From the NCBI RefSeq assembly GCF_003121295.1, contig NZ_PHNC01000029.1, positions 992,001 through 1,056,000 on the forward strand: a DNA stretch of 64,000 nt. Direction: 5' to 3'. Every line of letters begins with the position of its first letter. The first letter of the stretch is position 1. The position numbers were made by a program, and so were the translations under genes. The notes beneath the pieces were generated by a model. The model was not told where the DNA came from, ran no database searches, and was given only the letters and a program-made list of their open reading frames with translations. Of this stretch, positions 1-7,267 are shown in pieces. Source of the stretch: Streptomyces orinoci (GTDB lineage: Bacteria > Actinomycetota > Actinomycetes > Streptomycetales > Streptomycetaceae).

Positions 1-64
1 CGGTGCTCTCCAGCGCCGGGGCCTTGCGCATGCGCGCGTGGGTGGGCTGGACACCGGCGCCCGT

Positions 65-1222
65 TCAGTCCCGGCCCCGCACCCGCACGGTTCCGGGCCG
101 GAACCAGGGCAGGCCGTTGCTGCCGCCCTTAGCGGGAGCCCTGCGGGGGGTCGCCGGGAACGCCCGTCCCACTCCCCACATCCCCGCCCGGTAGACCAGC
201 ACCGCCCCTACGACTCCTGCCAGCACCCAGAACACCACTACGCCCCATGGGCGGGGCACGTCCCACGGCTGCTCCACCAGCACCCGGCCCTCGTGGCGCA
301 GCGACACCTCGTACGCTCCGTACGCTCCGGCCGGCAGCTCCACCGGCAGGGAGATCCGCGCCTTGCGGCCCGGCGCGACCGTGCCGCGCCATTTGTGGCG
401 CTCCCATTCCGGTGCCAGGACGCCGTGTGCGGTGCCGAGTTCGAAGACGGGGTCGCGGACCGCCGCCTCCCCGGCGTTTCCCACGGTGAGCACCAGGTGC
501 CGCTGGGGCGGTGCGCCGAACCAGGTCAGCAGCGAGCTGCTGCCCTGCAGCCGGGCGTCCAGGACTCGCAGCTGCCCCTGCGGCAGCGGGGCCTCTGGGT
601 GTCCGCTGATCCGCAGCGCGGCGTCCACTGCCGCCCGGGCGCCCAGCACGGTGGCCACATGCACCACACAGGGGCAGGGCTTGGGCGGCGCCGCCACGGT
701 CAGGCTGCGGCTGAACGCGCCGTCCGCGCCGGTGGTGACCGTGCGCCCGTCCGCGTTGGCGCAGGCATTGCTGCCGCCGATCATGTTCTGGCCGCAGATC
801 ACCAGGGTGAGGAGGGCGGCGGGGCGCCAGCCCGTGCCGGAGACGATCACGCTCTGACCGGGGGCTGCGGTGCTGCGGTCCAGGGTTGCGGTGGGCGGCT
901 CGGGGGGTGCGGTGGGGTTCCGGGTGCGGGCTGTGTGTGGCTGATCGCGCAGTTCCCCGCGCGCCTGGTTGGGTGCCCCGAGCGCTTTCCTGAGCCTCTG
1001 GGGGCCGGACGCGGGCGCCGTGGGGCGGTCGGCTGCATTGCCGGTGCGGGTTGGCTGTGGCTGATCGCGCAGTTCCCCGCGCCCCTGGTAGGGCGCCCCG
1101 GCTGCGGCCCCGCGTGCCTGGTAGGGGGCCTCGGTTCGGGTTGGGGGGTGATGGGGGGCGGGTGTGGGGGGTGGTGGGCAGAGGAGGGTCAGGAGGAGGA
1201 GGACGCTCTGGGCCCGGCGCAT
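65..1222 (-). CDS. Exported membrane-anchored protein with neocarzinostatin-like domain
   Basis: 385 aa. An N-terminal hydrophobic segment (MRRAQSVLLLLTLL) looks like a signal peptide. A low-complexity Pro/Arg linker follows to about residue 105, then a beta-rich domain resembling the neocarzinostatin family (VIVSGTGW, then two Cys, CPC near 200). A C-terminal membrane segment (VVVFWVLAGVVGAVLVY) is followed by a basic tail. The start ATG at 1220-1222 overlaps the stop of the upstream gene (ATGA), so this is the third gene of an operon with 1222-2016 and 2013-2849. The linker contains two copies of a dispersed intergenic repeat read as coding (RGELRDQP at two places), which is odd. The chromophore-binding role of neocarzinostatin cannot be inferred; a surface or binding role is likely. 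Positions 1-64 downstream hold no supportable gene. Confidence 0.75.
   Translation of the reverse strand: MRRAQSVLLLLTLLCPPPPTPAPHHPPTRTEAPYQARGAAAGAPYQGRGELRDQPQPTRTGNAADRPTAPASGPQRLRKALGAPNQARGELRDQPHTARTRNPTAPPEPPTATLDRSTAAPGQSVIVSGTGWRPAALLTLVICGQNMIGGSNACANADGRTVTTGADGAFSRSLTVAAPPKPCPCVVHVATVLGARAAVDAALRISGHPEAPLPQGQLRVLDARLQGSSSLLTWFGAPPQRHLVLTVGNAGEAAVRDPVFELGTAHGVLAPEWERHKWRGTVAPGRKARISLPVELPAGAYGAYEVSLRHEGRVLVEQPWDVPRPWGVVVFWVLAGVVGAVLVYRAGMWGVGRAFPATPRRAPAKGGSNGLPWFRPGTVRVRGRD
941..962 (+). repeat. Dispersed GC-rich repeat copy inside a coding sequence (copy 1)
   Basis: The core ctgatcgcgcagttccccgc is the same as in the intergenic copies at about 20676, 22750, 28235, 47495, 47682 and 47780. 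Here it lies antisense within the linker of 65-1222 and is translated as RGELRDQP. Confidence 0.8.
1061..1082 (+). repeat. Dispersed GC-rich repeat copy inside a coding sequence (copy 2)
   Basis: Identical 20-base core to the copy at 941-962, 120 bases away. The flank (gcccctggtagggcgcc) also matches intergenic copies. It encodes a second RGELRDQP in the protein of 65-1222. Confidence 0.8.
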
Positions 1223-2016
1223 CAGGGGGTTCTCCGGCGGCGGGTGTGCCGGTGGCGGGCGGCCAGGGCGGCCAGGAGGACGGCCGCCGCGCCGGTCGCC
1301 GGGCGCAGCCAGGGCAGGGGGGTGTAGGTGCCGGAGGCGGAGACCTGGTCCGCGCCGGGGGCGGCGGCCGTTACCCGGACCCGGACGCGGTCCTCCAGGC
1401 GGGGCGCGTCCGGCCACTGTTCCGTCAGCCAGACGCTGCGTCCGGGCGCCAGCCGCCCGGGCACCCCATGGGCCCTACGCCGCCGCAGCGCCCGCCCCAG
1501 CAGCCCCTCGGCCTCGATGGACAGCCGCGGGGACAGCACCGTGGTGCCCCGGTTGGCCAGCCGGTAGCGGATCACCGCCCCGCCGCCGGTGCCGGTGACC
1601 GTCACCCGGTCCACCCCCAGCGCCGCCAGTCCGCCACCGCCGACCCGGACCAGTACCGGCACCCGGACCGTCCGCCCGTCCCCGCCGACCACCACCGCCG
1701 CCGTATGGTCGCCCTCCGCCGCCCCCACCGGGACGGTGACCGTCAGTGGCACCTCCGCCCGGGTACGGGGCGGCACCGACACCCGCCCGGCCGCCAGCGC
1801 CACCCAGGAGCCCGTGCCGCGCAGGGTGACCGTACGCACCCGGTCCCCGGGGTTCACCACGCTCAGCCGGTCCTGGAGCACCGTCCCCGGGCCGCCCTCC
1901 AGAACGAAGGCGCCGCGCCCGCCCGGACCCCCGCCCTCCACCACCGGCCCCGCCGTCCAGGGCGGCGGCGCACCGGCCAGCAGCAGCCCGGCCAGGGCCG
2001 CCGCGGCCGGGGTCAC
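1222..2016 (-). CDS. Exported protein with DUF916-like beta domains and C-terminal membrane anchor
   Basis: 264 aa. Signal-peptide-like N-terminus (AAAALAGLLLAGAPPP). Two beta-sandwich-like segments recall the DUF916/WxL-associated or alpha-galactosidase NEW3-type domains, with patterns such as LSVVNPGDRVRTVTLRG and RYRLANRGTTVLSPRLSIE. A C-terminal hydrophobic helix (GAAAVLLAALAA) is followed by RHRHTRRRR, typical of a membrane stop. The GTG start at 2016 overlaps the upstream TGA (GTGA) and the stop overlaps the next ATG, so it is translationally coupled in a three-gene operon. In Gram-positive bacteria such proteins bind or support cell-wall proteins. A partner role to the LPQTG protein encoded upstream is inferred from the operon only. 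Confidence 0.7.
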   Translation of the reverse strand: MTPAAAALAGLLLAGAPPPWTAGPVVEGGGPGGRGAFVLEGGPGTVLQDRLSVVNPGDRVRTVTLRGTGSWVALAAGRVSVPPRTRAEVPLTVTVPVGAAEGDHTAAVVVGGDGRTVRVPVLVRVGGGGLAALGVDRVTVTGTGGGAVIRYRLANRGTTVLSPRLSIEAEGLLGRALRRRRAHGVPGRLAPGRSVWLTEQWPDAPRLEDRVRVRVTAAAPGADQVSASGTYTPLPWLRPATGAAAVLLAALAARHRHTRRRRTP

Positions 2017-2849
2017 GGGGCGGTGCGCCGGCGCCGGGTCAGCCAGAGGAGGCCCGCGACGCCGGACAGCAGTACCGTTCCGCCCAGTGTGCCCAGGGCG
2101 AGGACCGAGTCGTCCGGACCGGTCTGCGGCAGATTCTGCCCGCCGGTGGTGGTCCCGCCGGCCGTTCCGCCCGTGGTGCTGGTCCCGCCCGTGGTGCCGG
2201 TGCTGCCGGAAGTCCCGCCAGTCGTGGACCCGTTGGTGGAGCCGTTGGTGGACCCCGTGGTCGAACCCGTGGTGCCGCCCGTGCTGTCGCCCCCCGTGGT
2301 CTGCCCGCCGGGCCCGCCCTGGCCCTTGACCTCCAGGGTCAGCGAGGGCCCCGGATGGTTGCCGGGCTCACAGGTCGTGGTGGTGCCCATCGCCTTGATG
2401 GTCAGGGTGGAGGCGGTGAGGGTGACCTTCCCGTTCACATTGCTCTTGGGCGTATAGGTGCCGGTCAAGTTGCCGATCTTTATCGGGGTGTTGGGCGGAA
2501 TCGGCTGATCGTTCCCCGGTCCGGACACCGGCACCGTGCCGGTGTCCGCGCCGCCCAGCTGAATCACCGCGCTTGGCTGCATCACACCCTTGGGCAGCTC
2601 GATCGGGCTGCTGGAGACGCCCTTCTCGAAGGACATGGTGAGCTGGTACGAGCCACCCTTGGCCGCCGCCTTGATGTCGATGGGCGACACCGCGTTCTTG
2701 TCGCCGATCGGGGTCTTGCAGTGGTAATCGACGTCCACCGTCTGCGCCTTGGCATCCGGCGCGACCAGCAGCAGCGTGCCCGAGGCCAGCACCGCCGCGA
2801 GGGCCGTCACTCCGGCGCGGCTCCTGGGAAGAGGTTGAGCGTGGGACAC
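2013..2849 (-). CDS. LPxTG-type sortase-anchored surface protein
   Basis: 278 aa from the GTG at 2849, chosen because AGAGGGGAA lies about 9 bases upstream; a start at 2867 would add six residues. A signal peptide ends near APDAKA. The N-terminal domain (to about residue 165) is a beta-rich secreted module of unknown function containing two Cys. A long Gly/Ser/Thr stalk (TTGGTSGSTGTTGG type) leads to LPQTG, a membrane helix and RRRR: a complete sortase signal. Sortase would link it to peptidoglycan. It is first in an operon with two other exported proteins. The cognate sortase is not in this window. Confidence 0.85.
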   Translation of the reverse strand: MSHAQPLPRSRAGVTALAAVLASGTLLLVAPDAKAQTVDVDYHCKTPIGDKNAVSPIDIKAAAKGGSYQLTMSFEKGVSSSPIELPKGVMQPSAVIQLGGADTGTVPVSGPGNDQPIPPNTPIKIGNLTGTYTPKSNVNGKVTLTASTLTIKAMGTTTTCEPGNHPGPSLTLEVKGQGGPGGQTTGGDSTGGTTGSTTGSTNGSTNGSTTGGTSGSTGTTGGTSTTGGTAGGTTTGGQNLPQTGPDDSVLALGTLGGTVLLSGVAGLLWLTRRRRTAP

Positions 2850-2981
2850 CTGGGGTTCCCCTCTCACCCGGCGTCGTCAGCCGAAAGTTACTGACGACAC
2901 ATCAGATTCGGCCGCCGACGGTACGCCGGGGACCTTGAGGAGGGAAGACCCGGAACGAGCCGTACCCGAGACCCGCTCCGC

Positions 2982-3479
2982 TCAGGAGGGACCGGCCAGC
3001 TCGGCCCAGACGGTCTTGCCCACGCCCCCCTGGTGCCGTACGACTCCCCAGTCCATACAGAGGCGTTGGACGATAAACATGCCGTGCCCGCCCGGCCGTC
3101 CGGCCTGGTGCGGGCTGCGTGGCGTGGGCTCCCCGGCCCCGCGGTCGGAGACCTCCAGCCGCAGCGCCTTGCCGTCCCGGCTGACCATCAGCTCCTCCGG
3201 CCCGTCCGCGTGCAGGCAGGCGTTGGTCACCAGCTCGGAGACGACCAGCAGGACGTCCTCCGCGGCCGCCCGGCGGTCGGCGGTGGCCGCGGGCAGCCAG
3301 CCCCAGTCGTGCAGCGCCTGGCGGGTGAAGTCACGGGAGAGCGGCACTGCGCCGCTCACTCCGGCGAGGCGAAGCCGGCGGACCGGTCCGCCGGACCCCG
3401 GCAGACCGGGCTCGCCCGCGCCGCCCGGCTCCGGGCCGGGGTCCCCCGGCGCCGGCGGGTACGGCCGGGTGGTGCTCAT
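2982..3479 (-). CDS. RsbW-type anti-sigma factor / serine kinase-like ATPase
   Basis: 165 aa with a single HATPase_c_2 (GHKL) domain. The N box LLVVSELVTNACLHAD carries the Mg-binding Asn, the G1-like box is LEVSDRGAGEP, and the glycine-rich lid is GGHGMFIVQRLCMDWG. Proteins of this family bind a SigB/SigF-type sigma factor and phosphorylate the STAS antagonist. The ATG at 3479 has GAGGTGAAG about 8 bases upstream. It lies next to a STAS protein (3701-4045) and a SigB/F-class sigma factor (4354-5232), so the three probably form one partner-switching module. This would correspond to PrsI of S. coelicolor if the sigma factor is SigI (inference). The first 30 residues are a Pro/Gly-rich tail. 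Confidence 0.85.
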   Translation of the reverse strand: MSTTRPYPPAPGDPGPEPGGAGEPGLPGSGGPVRRLRLAGVSGAVPLSRDFTRQALHDWGWLPAATADRRAAAEDVLLVVSELVTNACLHADGPEELMVSRDGKALRLEVSDRGAGEPTPRSPHQAGRPGGHGMFIVQRLCMDWGVVRHQGGVGKTVWAELAGPS

Positions 3480-3664
3480 CAGCGCTTCACCTCATCACCG
3501 ATTCACCGATTGGAACTCTTGCAACGGTCGGTAGTGCACACAATGCACTCAGCTGGCTCCTGCCCGGCCGTCCGCCATGAACACCTTCGACTCAATGCGT
3601 GTGATGTGCGCTACGCAAGAGCGAGGGCGTCAGCGGTCCGGGCGCCGGGCCGGACTCACCTGGT

Positions 3665-3680
3665 GTAAGCCCGGGCTTAC
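3665..3680. promoter_or_regulatory. Perfect 16-bp palindrome between STAS and anti-sigma genes
   Basis: The sequence gtaagcccgggcttac is fully self-complementary, and a further half-site gtaag sits at 3686-3690. It lies 20 bases past the STAS stop and 186 bases before the anti-sigma start. It could be an operator for the anti-sigma gene or a weak terminator for the STAS gene. There is no T tract, so I favour an operator, with low certainty. Confidence 0.4.
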
Positions 3681-3700
3681 CCGATGTAAGTGGGGGCGGA

Positions 3701-4045
3701 TCATTCGGCCAGCGCCGCGTCCAGGGTGTCGTGCACCGTGAACACCGCACCGGCCCCGGTGATCTCGAACACCCGGGCCACCACGGCGCCCATCGCCGCC
3801 AGATGCACCGAACCGCCCACGGCCTCGGCCTTCAGCCGGGCACCGAGCAGTACGTTCAGGCCGGTGGAATCACAGAACTCCAGCCGGGAGCAGTCCACCA
3901 CGACCCGTGCGCCGGGCTCCTCGGCGCACGCCTCCAGAGGCTCCCTGAGCAACTCCGCCGTGTGGTGATCCAGTTCACCCGCCGGCGTCACGATCGCGTT
4001 CGCGCCGTGCCGCTGGACGTCCACCCGTAGCCGGGCCACGCTCAT
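3701..4045 (-). CDS. STAS-domain anti-sigma factor antagonist
   Basis: 114 aa from the ATG at 4045 (GGAAGGGG 8 bases upstream); an alternative start at 4075 adds ten residues outside the domain. The whole protein is a STAS domain: the N-terminal strand ending GELDHHTAELL, then DCSRLEFCDSTGLNVLLGA with the Ser of DSTGL as the usual phosphorylation site, then a C-terminal helix. Unphosphorylated, such proteins bind the RsbW-type anti-sigma factor and free the sigma factor. Its partners are probably 2982-3479 and 4354-5232. It is transcribed divergently from the sigma gene across a 308-base gap (4046-4353). Confidence 0.85.
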   Translation of the reverse strand: MSVARLRVDVQRHGANAIVTPAGELDHHTAELLREPLEACAEEPGARVVVDCSRLEFCDSTGLNVLLGARLKAEAVGGSVHLAAMGAVVARVFEITGAGAVFTVHDTLDAALAE

Positions 4046-4353
4046 GCCGGCACCCCTTCCCTGGCATACCCGCATCCCATTGCGCGCGTCCCTTCGTGAT
4101 GTGCCGTGTCGTTACGTGGTTGTGATGTGCCCGCGTGACACCGCCGAAACCCTACGCGTTCGATACGCCCAACGAAAACCGAACATCGGTCGATTAACGT
4201 CAAATCCGGACAACTTGCACTTGCCAAGCGAGCGTAAAGACCGATACGGCTAGATACGGACATCGATTCACCACGGACGGCTTGGAGGCGCCGCAAACCG
4301 CAGCACGAGCTTACGGCTCCGGCGGCCATACGCCGAGAAAGATGGAGGAGACC

Positions 4354-5232
4354 ATGTCACCCCGGCTCGACGAACCGCGTTCCACCCTCCCCCGGGAGAC
4401 CGACTCGTCGGCAATCATCACCGCAGCCCCGTCCGGACTCCCGGACCTCCCGCCCCCTGACGAGGTGGGACCGGTCGACGCACGGGCCCTTTCCAAGACC
4501 CTGTTCGCACGCCTCGAATCACTCGAGGAAGGCACCCATGAGTACGCCTATGTGCGCAACACCCTGGTCGAACTCAACCTGGCCCTGGTGAAGTTCGCCG
4601 CCTCCCGGTTCCGCACCCGCAGCGAACCGATGGAGGACATCATCCAGGTCGGCACCATCGGCCTGATCAAGGCGATCGACCGCTTCGAGCTCGGCCGTGG
4701 TGTGGAGTTCCCCACCTTCGCGATGCCGACCATCATCGGCGAGATCAAGCGCTTCTTCCGCGACACCAGTTGGTCGGTACGGGTCCCCCGGCGGCTCCAG
4801 GAACTCCGCCTGGACCTCGCCAAGGCGGGCGACGAACTCGCCCAGCGCCTGGACCGCTCGCCGACCGTCGGCGAACTCGCCGAGCACCTCGGGATCTCCG
4901 AGGACGAGGTGGTCGAGGGCATGAGCGCCAGCAACGCGTACACCGCGAGCTCCCTGGACGCCCAGCCCGAGGCCGATGAGCCGGAGGGCACGCTGGCCAA
5001 CCGGCTCGGGTACGAGGACCACGACCTGGAGGGCATCGAATACATCGAGTCCCTCAAGCCCCTGATCGCCGAACTCGGCCCGCGGGACCGGAAGATCCTC
5101 TCCCTCCGCTTCGTGGCCAATATGACCCAGCTGGAAATCGGCGAGGAACTCGGCATCTCCCAGATGCACGTCTCCCGCCTCCTCTCCAGAACCCTGACCC
5201 GGCTCCGCCGGGGGTTGCTGGTGGAGGACTGA
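4354..5232 (+). CDS. RNA polymerase sigma factor, SigB/SigF/SigI class
   Basis: 292 aa. The ATG at 4354 was chosen for GGAGGAG 3 bases upstream. The order is a Pro-rich N-terminus to about 45, then region 2 (LALVKFAASRF, MEDIIQVGTIGLIKAIDRFE, FPTFAMPTIIGEIKRFFRD), region 3 (VRVPRRLQELRLDL, SPTVGELAEHLGI) and region 4 with an HTH (TQLEIGEELGISQMHVSRLLSRTLTRLR). These are the hallmarks of the stress/sporulation SigB-like sigma factors that lack region 1.1. Neighbouring anti-sigma and STAS genes support partner-switch control. From the locus I suspect it is the counterpart of S. coelicolor SigI (osmotic stress), but several paralogues exist and only alignment would settle it. Confidence 0.9.
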   Translation: MSPRLDEPRSTLPRETDSSAIITAAPSGLPDLPPPDEVGPVDARALSKTLFARLESLEEGTHEYAYVRNTLVELNLALVKFAASRFRTRSEPMEDIIQVGTIGLIKAIDRFELGRGVEFPTFAMPTIIGEIKRFFRDTSWSVRVPRRLQELRLDLAKAGDELAQRLDRSPTVGELAEHLGISEDEVVEGMSASNAYTASSLDAQPEADEPEGTLANRLGYEDHDLEGIEYIESLKPLIAELGPRDRKILSLRFVANMTQLEIGEELGISQMHVSRLLSRTLTRLRRGLLVED

Positions 5233-5252
5233 CCTCCACGTCCGCCCCTCTC

Positions 5253-5289
5253 GCCGTGCGTCGCAGGGAACTTCCCTGCGGCGCACGGC
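5253..5289. terminator. Bidirectional hairpin terminator
   Basis: Arms 5253-5269 and 5273-5289 (gccgtgcgtcgcaggga / tccctgcggcgcacggc) form a 17-bp stem with one G-U pair and a 3-base loop. It sits in the convergent gap between the sigma gene and the HxlR gene. Confidence 0.8.
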
Positions 5290-5325
5290 ATTTCACACGC
5301 CGGACGCGCCGGGAAACATCCGCGC

Positions 5326-5700
5326 TCACTCCGAGGGTGACCGGGGAACGGCGGTGCGTTCGGCTTCCTGGGCGGCCATGACCTCATCGCCATGCTCGAA
5401 GGCCCATGCTCCGAAAGCGTCGATGGGGGCCAGCAGAGTCCGGCCCAGGGTGGTGAGCCGGTACTCAACGCGCGGCGGCGCACCAGGAAGTTCCTGCCGG
5501 TCCACGAGTCCGTTGTACTTCAGGCGCCGCAGCGTCTCGGTGAGGACCTTGGAGCTGATCCCCCCGATCTGCCCGCGCAGTTCGACCGGGCGCCTGGGGC
5601 CTTCGCGCAGTGCCCAGAGCACAACAGCGTTCCAGGTGTTGGAGAGGAGATCGAAGGCGAGGCGGGCACGGCAGTCGGCGAGGAAGGCGTCGGTCGTCAC
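5326..5700 (-). CDS. HxlR-family transcriptional regulator
   Basis: 124 aa, the normal length for a one-domain HxlR winged-helix protein. It shows LLSNTWNAVVLWALREGPRRPVELR, then the recognition region GGISSKVLTETLRRLKYNGLVDR and the wing VEYRLTTLGRTLL. The usual N-terminal Cys of redox-sensing HxlR members (CP motif) is replaced by DCRARL, with one Cys near residue 10. The start is GTG at 5700. It is divergent from a nucleotide-dependent reductase (5775-6458) across 74 bases, the classic arrangement for HxlR proteins controlling their neighbour. The ligand is unknown. Confidence 0.85.
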   Translation of the reverse strand: MTTDAFLADCRARLAFDLLSNTWNAVVLWALREGPRRPVELRGQIGGISSKVLTETLRRLKYNGLVDRQELPGAPPRVEYRLTTLGRTLLAPIDAFGAWAFEHGDEVMAAQEAERTAVPRSPSE

Positions 5701-5702
5701 CT

Positions 5703-5712
5703 ACCAAATGGT
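5703..5712. promoter_or_regulatory. Candidate HxlR operator
   Basis: A short dyad, accaaatggt (ACCA-N2-TGGT), lies just upstream of the HxlR start in the divergent promoter region shared with the reductase. Its position suits autoregulation. It is short enough to be chance. Confidence 0.3.
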
Positions 5713-5774
5713 GCCCGACGGGCCCTCTAGCGTCGTTGCGAACGGTCCAAGCAGGTCCTGGAAGGAAACGCGTG

Positions 5775-6458
5775 ATGAGAATCGGCATATGGGGCACGGG
5801 CAACATGGCGGACGCGCTCGCCACCCACTGGGTCCGGGCCGGGCATGAGGTGGCCATCGGAGGGCGGGACGTACCCAAGGCGGAGCGGCTCGCAACACGC
5901 CTCGGCGGCGGTGCGAAGCCCGCAAGTCTGCGTGCGGCAGCCGAGTTCGGACAGGTGGTGCTGGCCGCGCTGCCCTTCGGCGCGGGGGAGAACACGGCAC
6001 GCGAACTGCGGGCGGTCCTGGACGGCAAGGTGCTGATCGACTGTTCCAATCCGGTCGGTCCGGGCTTCCGGCTGCTGACACGGAGCGGCGTCTCGGCCGC
6101 ACAGCAACTGGCCGCGGCGGCGCCGGAAGCCCATGTGATCAAGGCGTTCAATCTCTGCCATGAGGGCGTATGGCGCATGTCGCCGCCCGTCTTCGACGGG
6201 CGGCCACTGGCCGTTCCGGTCTGTGGCGACAACGAGACAGCCCTCGCCCTTGTACACCAGCTGGTACGGGATGCCGGCTGCGAACCCTTGGCCGGCGGCG
6301 GTCTGGAACGAGCCGGACTCCTGGAGGCGACCGCCGCGCTCTTCATCGGGCTATGGGTGGGCGAGGGAGCCGACGCCCAGGCGATCGCCCCTCCGCTGGC
6401 GTATGCCACCGGAGGGGGACACAAGGAGCCGGAAGACGCCGCGAGGGCTCTTCGTTAG
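5775..6458 (+). CDS. NADPH-dependent F420 reductase-like / NAD(P)-binding oxidoreductase
   Basis: 227 aa from the ATG at 5775 (GGAAGG 8 bases upstream). It opens with a Rossmann fold (MRIGIWGTGNMADALATHW) followed by GGRDVPKAERLA, the NADP-phosphate-binding position, and VLIDCSNPVGPGF and KAFNLCHEGVW, both typical of the Fno/F420:NADPH reductase and YcgV-like family. The C-terminus has helices of the DapB/F420 reductase type. It probably reduces a cofactor or small carbonyl substrate with NADPH in the cytosol. The adjacent divergent HxlR regulator suggests induction by an aldehyde, quinone or other electrophile (inference). F420 specificity cannot be read from the sequence. Confidence 0.75.
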   Translation: MRIGIWGTGNMADALATHWVRAGHEVAIGGRDVPKAERLATRLGGGAKPASLRAAAEFGQVVLAALPFGAGENTARELRAVLDGKVLIDCSNPVGPGFRLLTRSGVSAAQQLAAAAPEAHVIKAFNLCHEGVWRMSPPVFDGRPLAVPVCGDNETALALVHQLVRDAGCEPLAGGGLERAGLLEATAALFIGLWVGEGADAQAIAPPLAYATGGGHKEPEDAARALR

Positions 6459-6588
6459 GGGTTCTCCGGCCGCCCCGGGCAGCACCCGGCCGGTGGCCGC
6501 CGGCCGGGCCCCGGCCCCGCCGGCCATCGGCCGGGCGCCCGTTCAGATGTGGTGTGGGGCACGGAACGGCCGTCCGCCGCCTGGCACT

Positions 6589-6870
6589 TCACGGCGCGAT
6601 GCCGGTTGGGTCCGGCACCGGACCGTAGTCTCCGCGGTGAGCCCCCTCGGTGCCGCCAGAAGCACCGGGTCCGAGTACACCTCCGCCATATGCCCCCAGG
6701 CGGTGGATCAGCTGCCCCACGGCCGGCATGTCGGCGCAGGACTCGAAGGCCCGCATCGCTTCAGTCAACTCGGCGACGAACAAGCGGACATCGGATTTCG
6801 GAAGAAGCCGCAACCATGGAAACGCTTCCCGTAGCTGAGCCTCGGGGCCGCCGTCACTCGTCCAGGCAGT
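6589..6870 (-). pseudogene. Small conserved actinobacterial gene, apparently frameshifted
   Basis: The frame ending at 6589 reads AQLREAFPWLRLLPKSDVR, then FVAELTEAMRAF and GDYGPVPDP, which look like a family of about 100-residue streptomycete proteins. The family core expected between them (W, then AEVYSDPVLLAA) is present in the next frame over roughly 6645-6710, so two compensating single-base shifts interrupt the frame. There is no ATG or GTG in frame upstream of the conserved part; the only start in frame is TTG at 6813, inside the domain. The gene lies immediately downstream of the DUF6415 gene. It is either decayed or affected by sequence errors in G/C runs. Function unknown. Confidence 0.5.
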
Positions 6871-7231
6871 CTACGAGCCGTCGGCAGGTCCGGCCGAGAT
6901 CATCCATATACGCCGCCGCCGAGCGCAGCCCGCAACCGCCGTCCCGGTCCAGGTCGTCGCGGGCCCGGCCGATCAGAGCCACCCAGCCGAGCCAGGGCTC
7001 GGTACCTCGTTCGAGCTGACCGGCCCGGTTCTGCGCCTCCACAAGCATCAGTTGGAGGTGGCCGCGAAGGGTGTGGGTGATCTCGCGGATCTCGCTCGCC
7101 CGGGGCAGTGCCGCCCGCTCCTGCAGGGCGCGGCGGACCGTGGCGCGGATGGTCACCAGGTCGAGGGGGGTGTTCTCGCCAGCCACCATGGCGGTGATCG
7201 ACGGCTGCTGTGGTGTGGGGGACGACGGCAT
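6854..7231 (-). CDS. DUF6415 family protein
   Basis: 125 aa from the ATG at 7231; a TTG at 7240 has GGAAG closer and is an alternative. It is an all-helical protein with the family pattern LRGHLQLMLVEAQNRAGQL, GWVALIGRARDDL and a C-terminal LGRTCRRLVDCLD. DUF6415 proteins are common in Streptomyces accessory regions, often beside XRE regulators and recombinase-like small proteins, as here. No catalytic residues are recognisable. It is probably co-transcribed with 7268-7630 (36-base gap). Function unknown. Confidence 0.65.
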   Translation of the reverse strand: MPSSPTPQQPSITAMVAGENTPLDLVTIRATVRRALQERAALPRASEIREITHTLRGHLQLMLVEAQNRAGQLERGTEPWLGWVALIGRARDDLDRDGGCGLRSAAAYMDDLGRTCRRLVDCLDE

Positions 7232-7267
7232 GGCGGTCAATGGCTTCCGTTTCGCAGGGACATGCGG

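Noticed and set aside
1..64. Start of a further gene on the minus strand
   Set aside because: A frame starting near 32 (MRKAPALES) runs off the window, but it is ten codons with no ribosome site; not supportable.
38..1327. 429-codon plus-strand frame
   Set aside because: Antisense to the exported protein gene 65-1222. No ribosome site and biased shadow composition; its repeat segments read GSGWGVMGGG-like low complexity.
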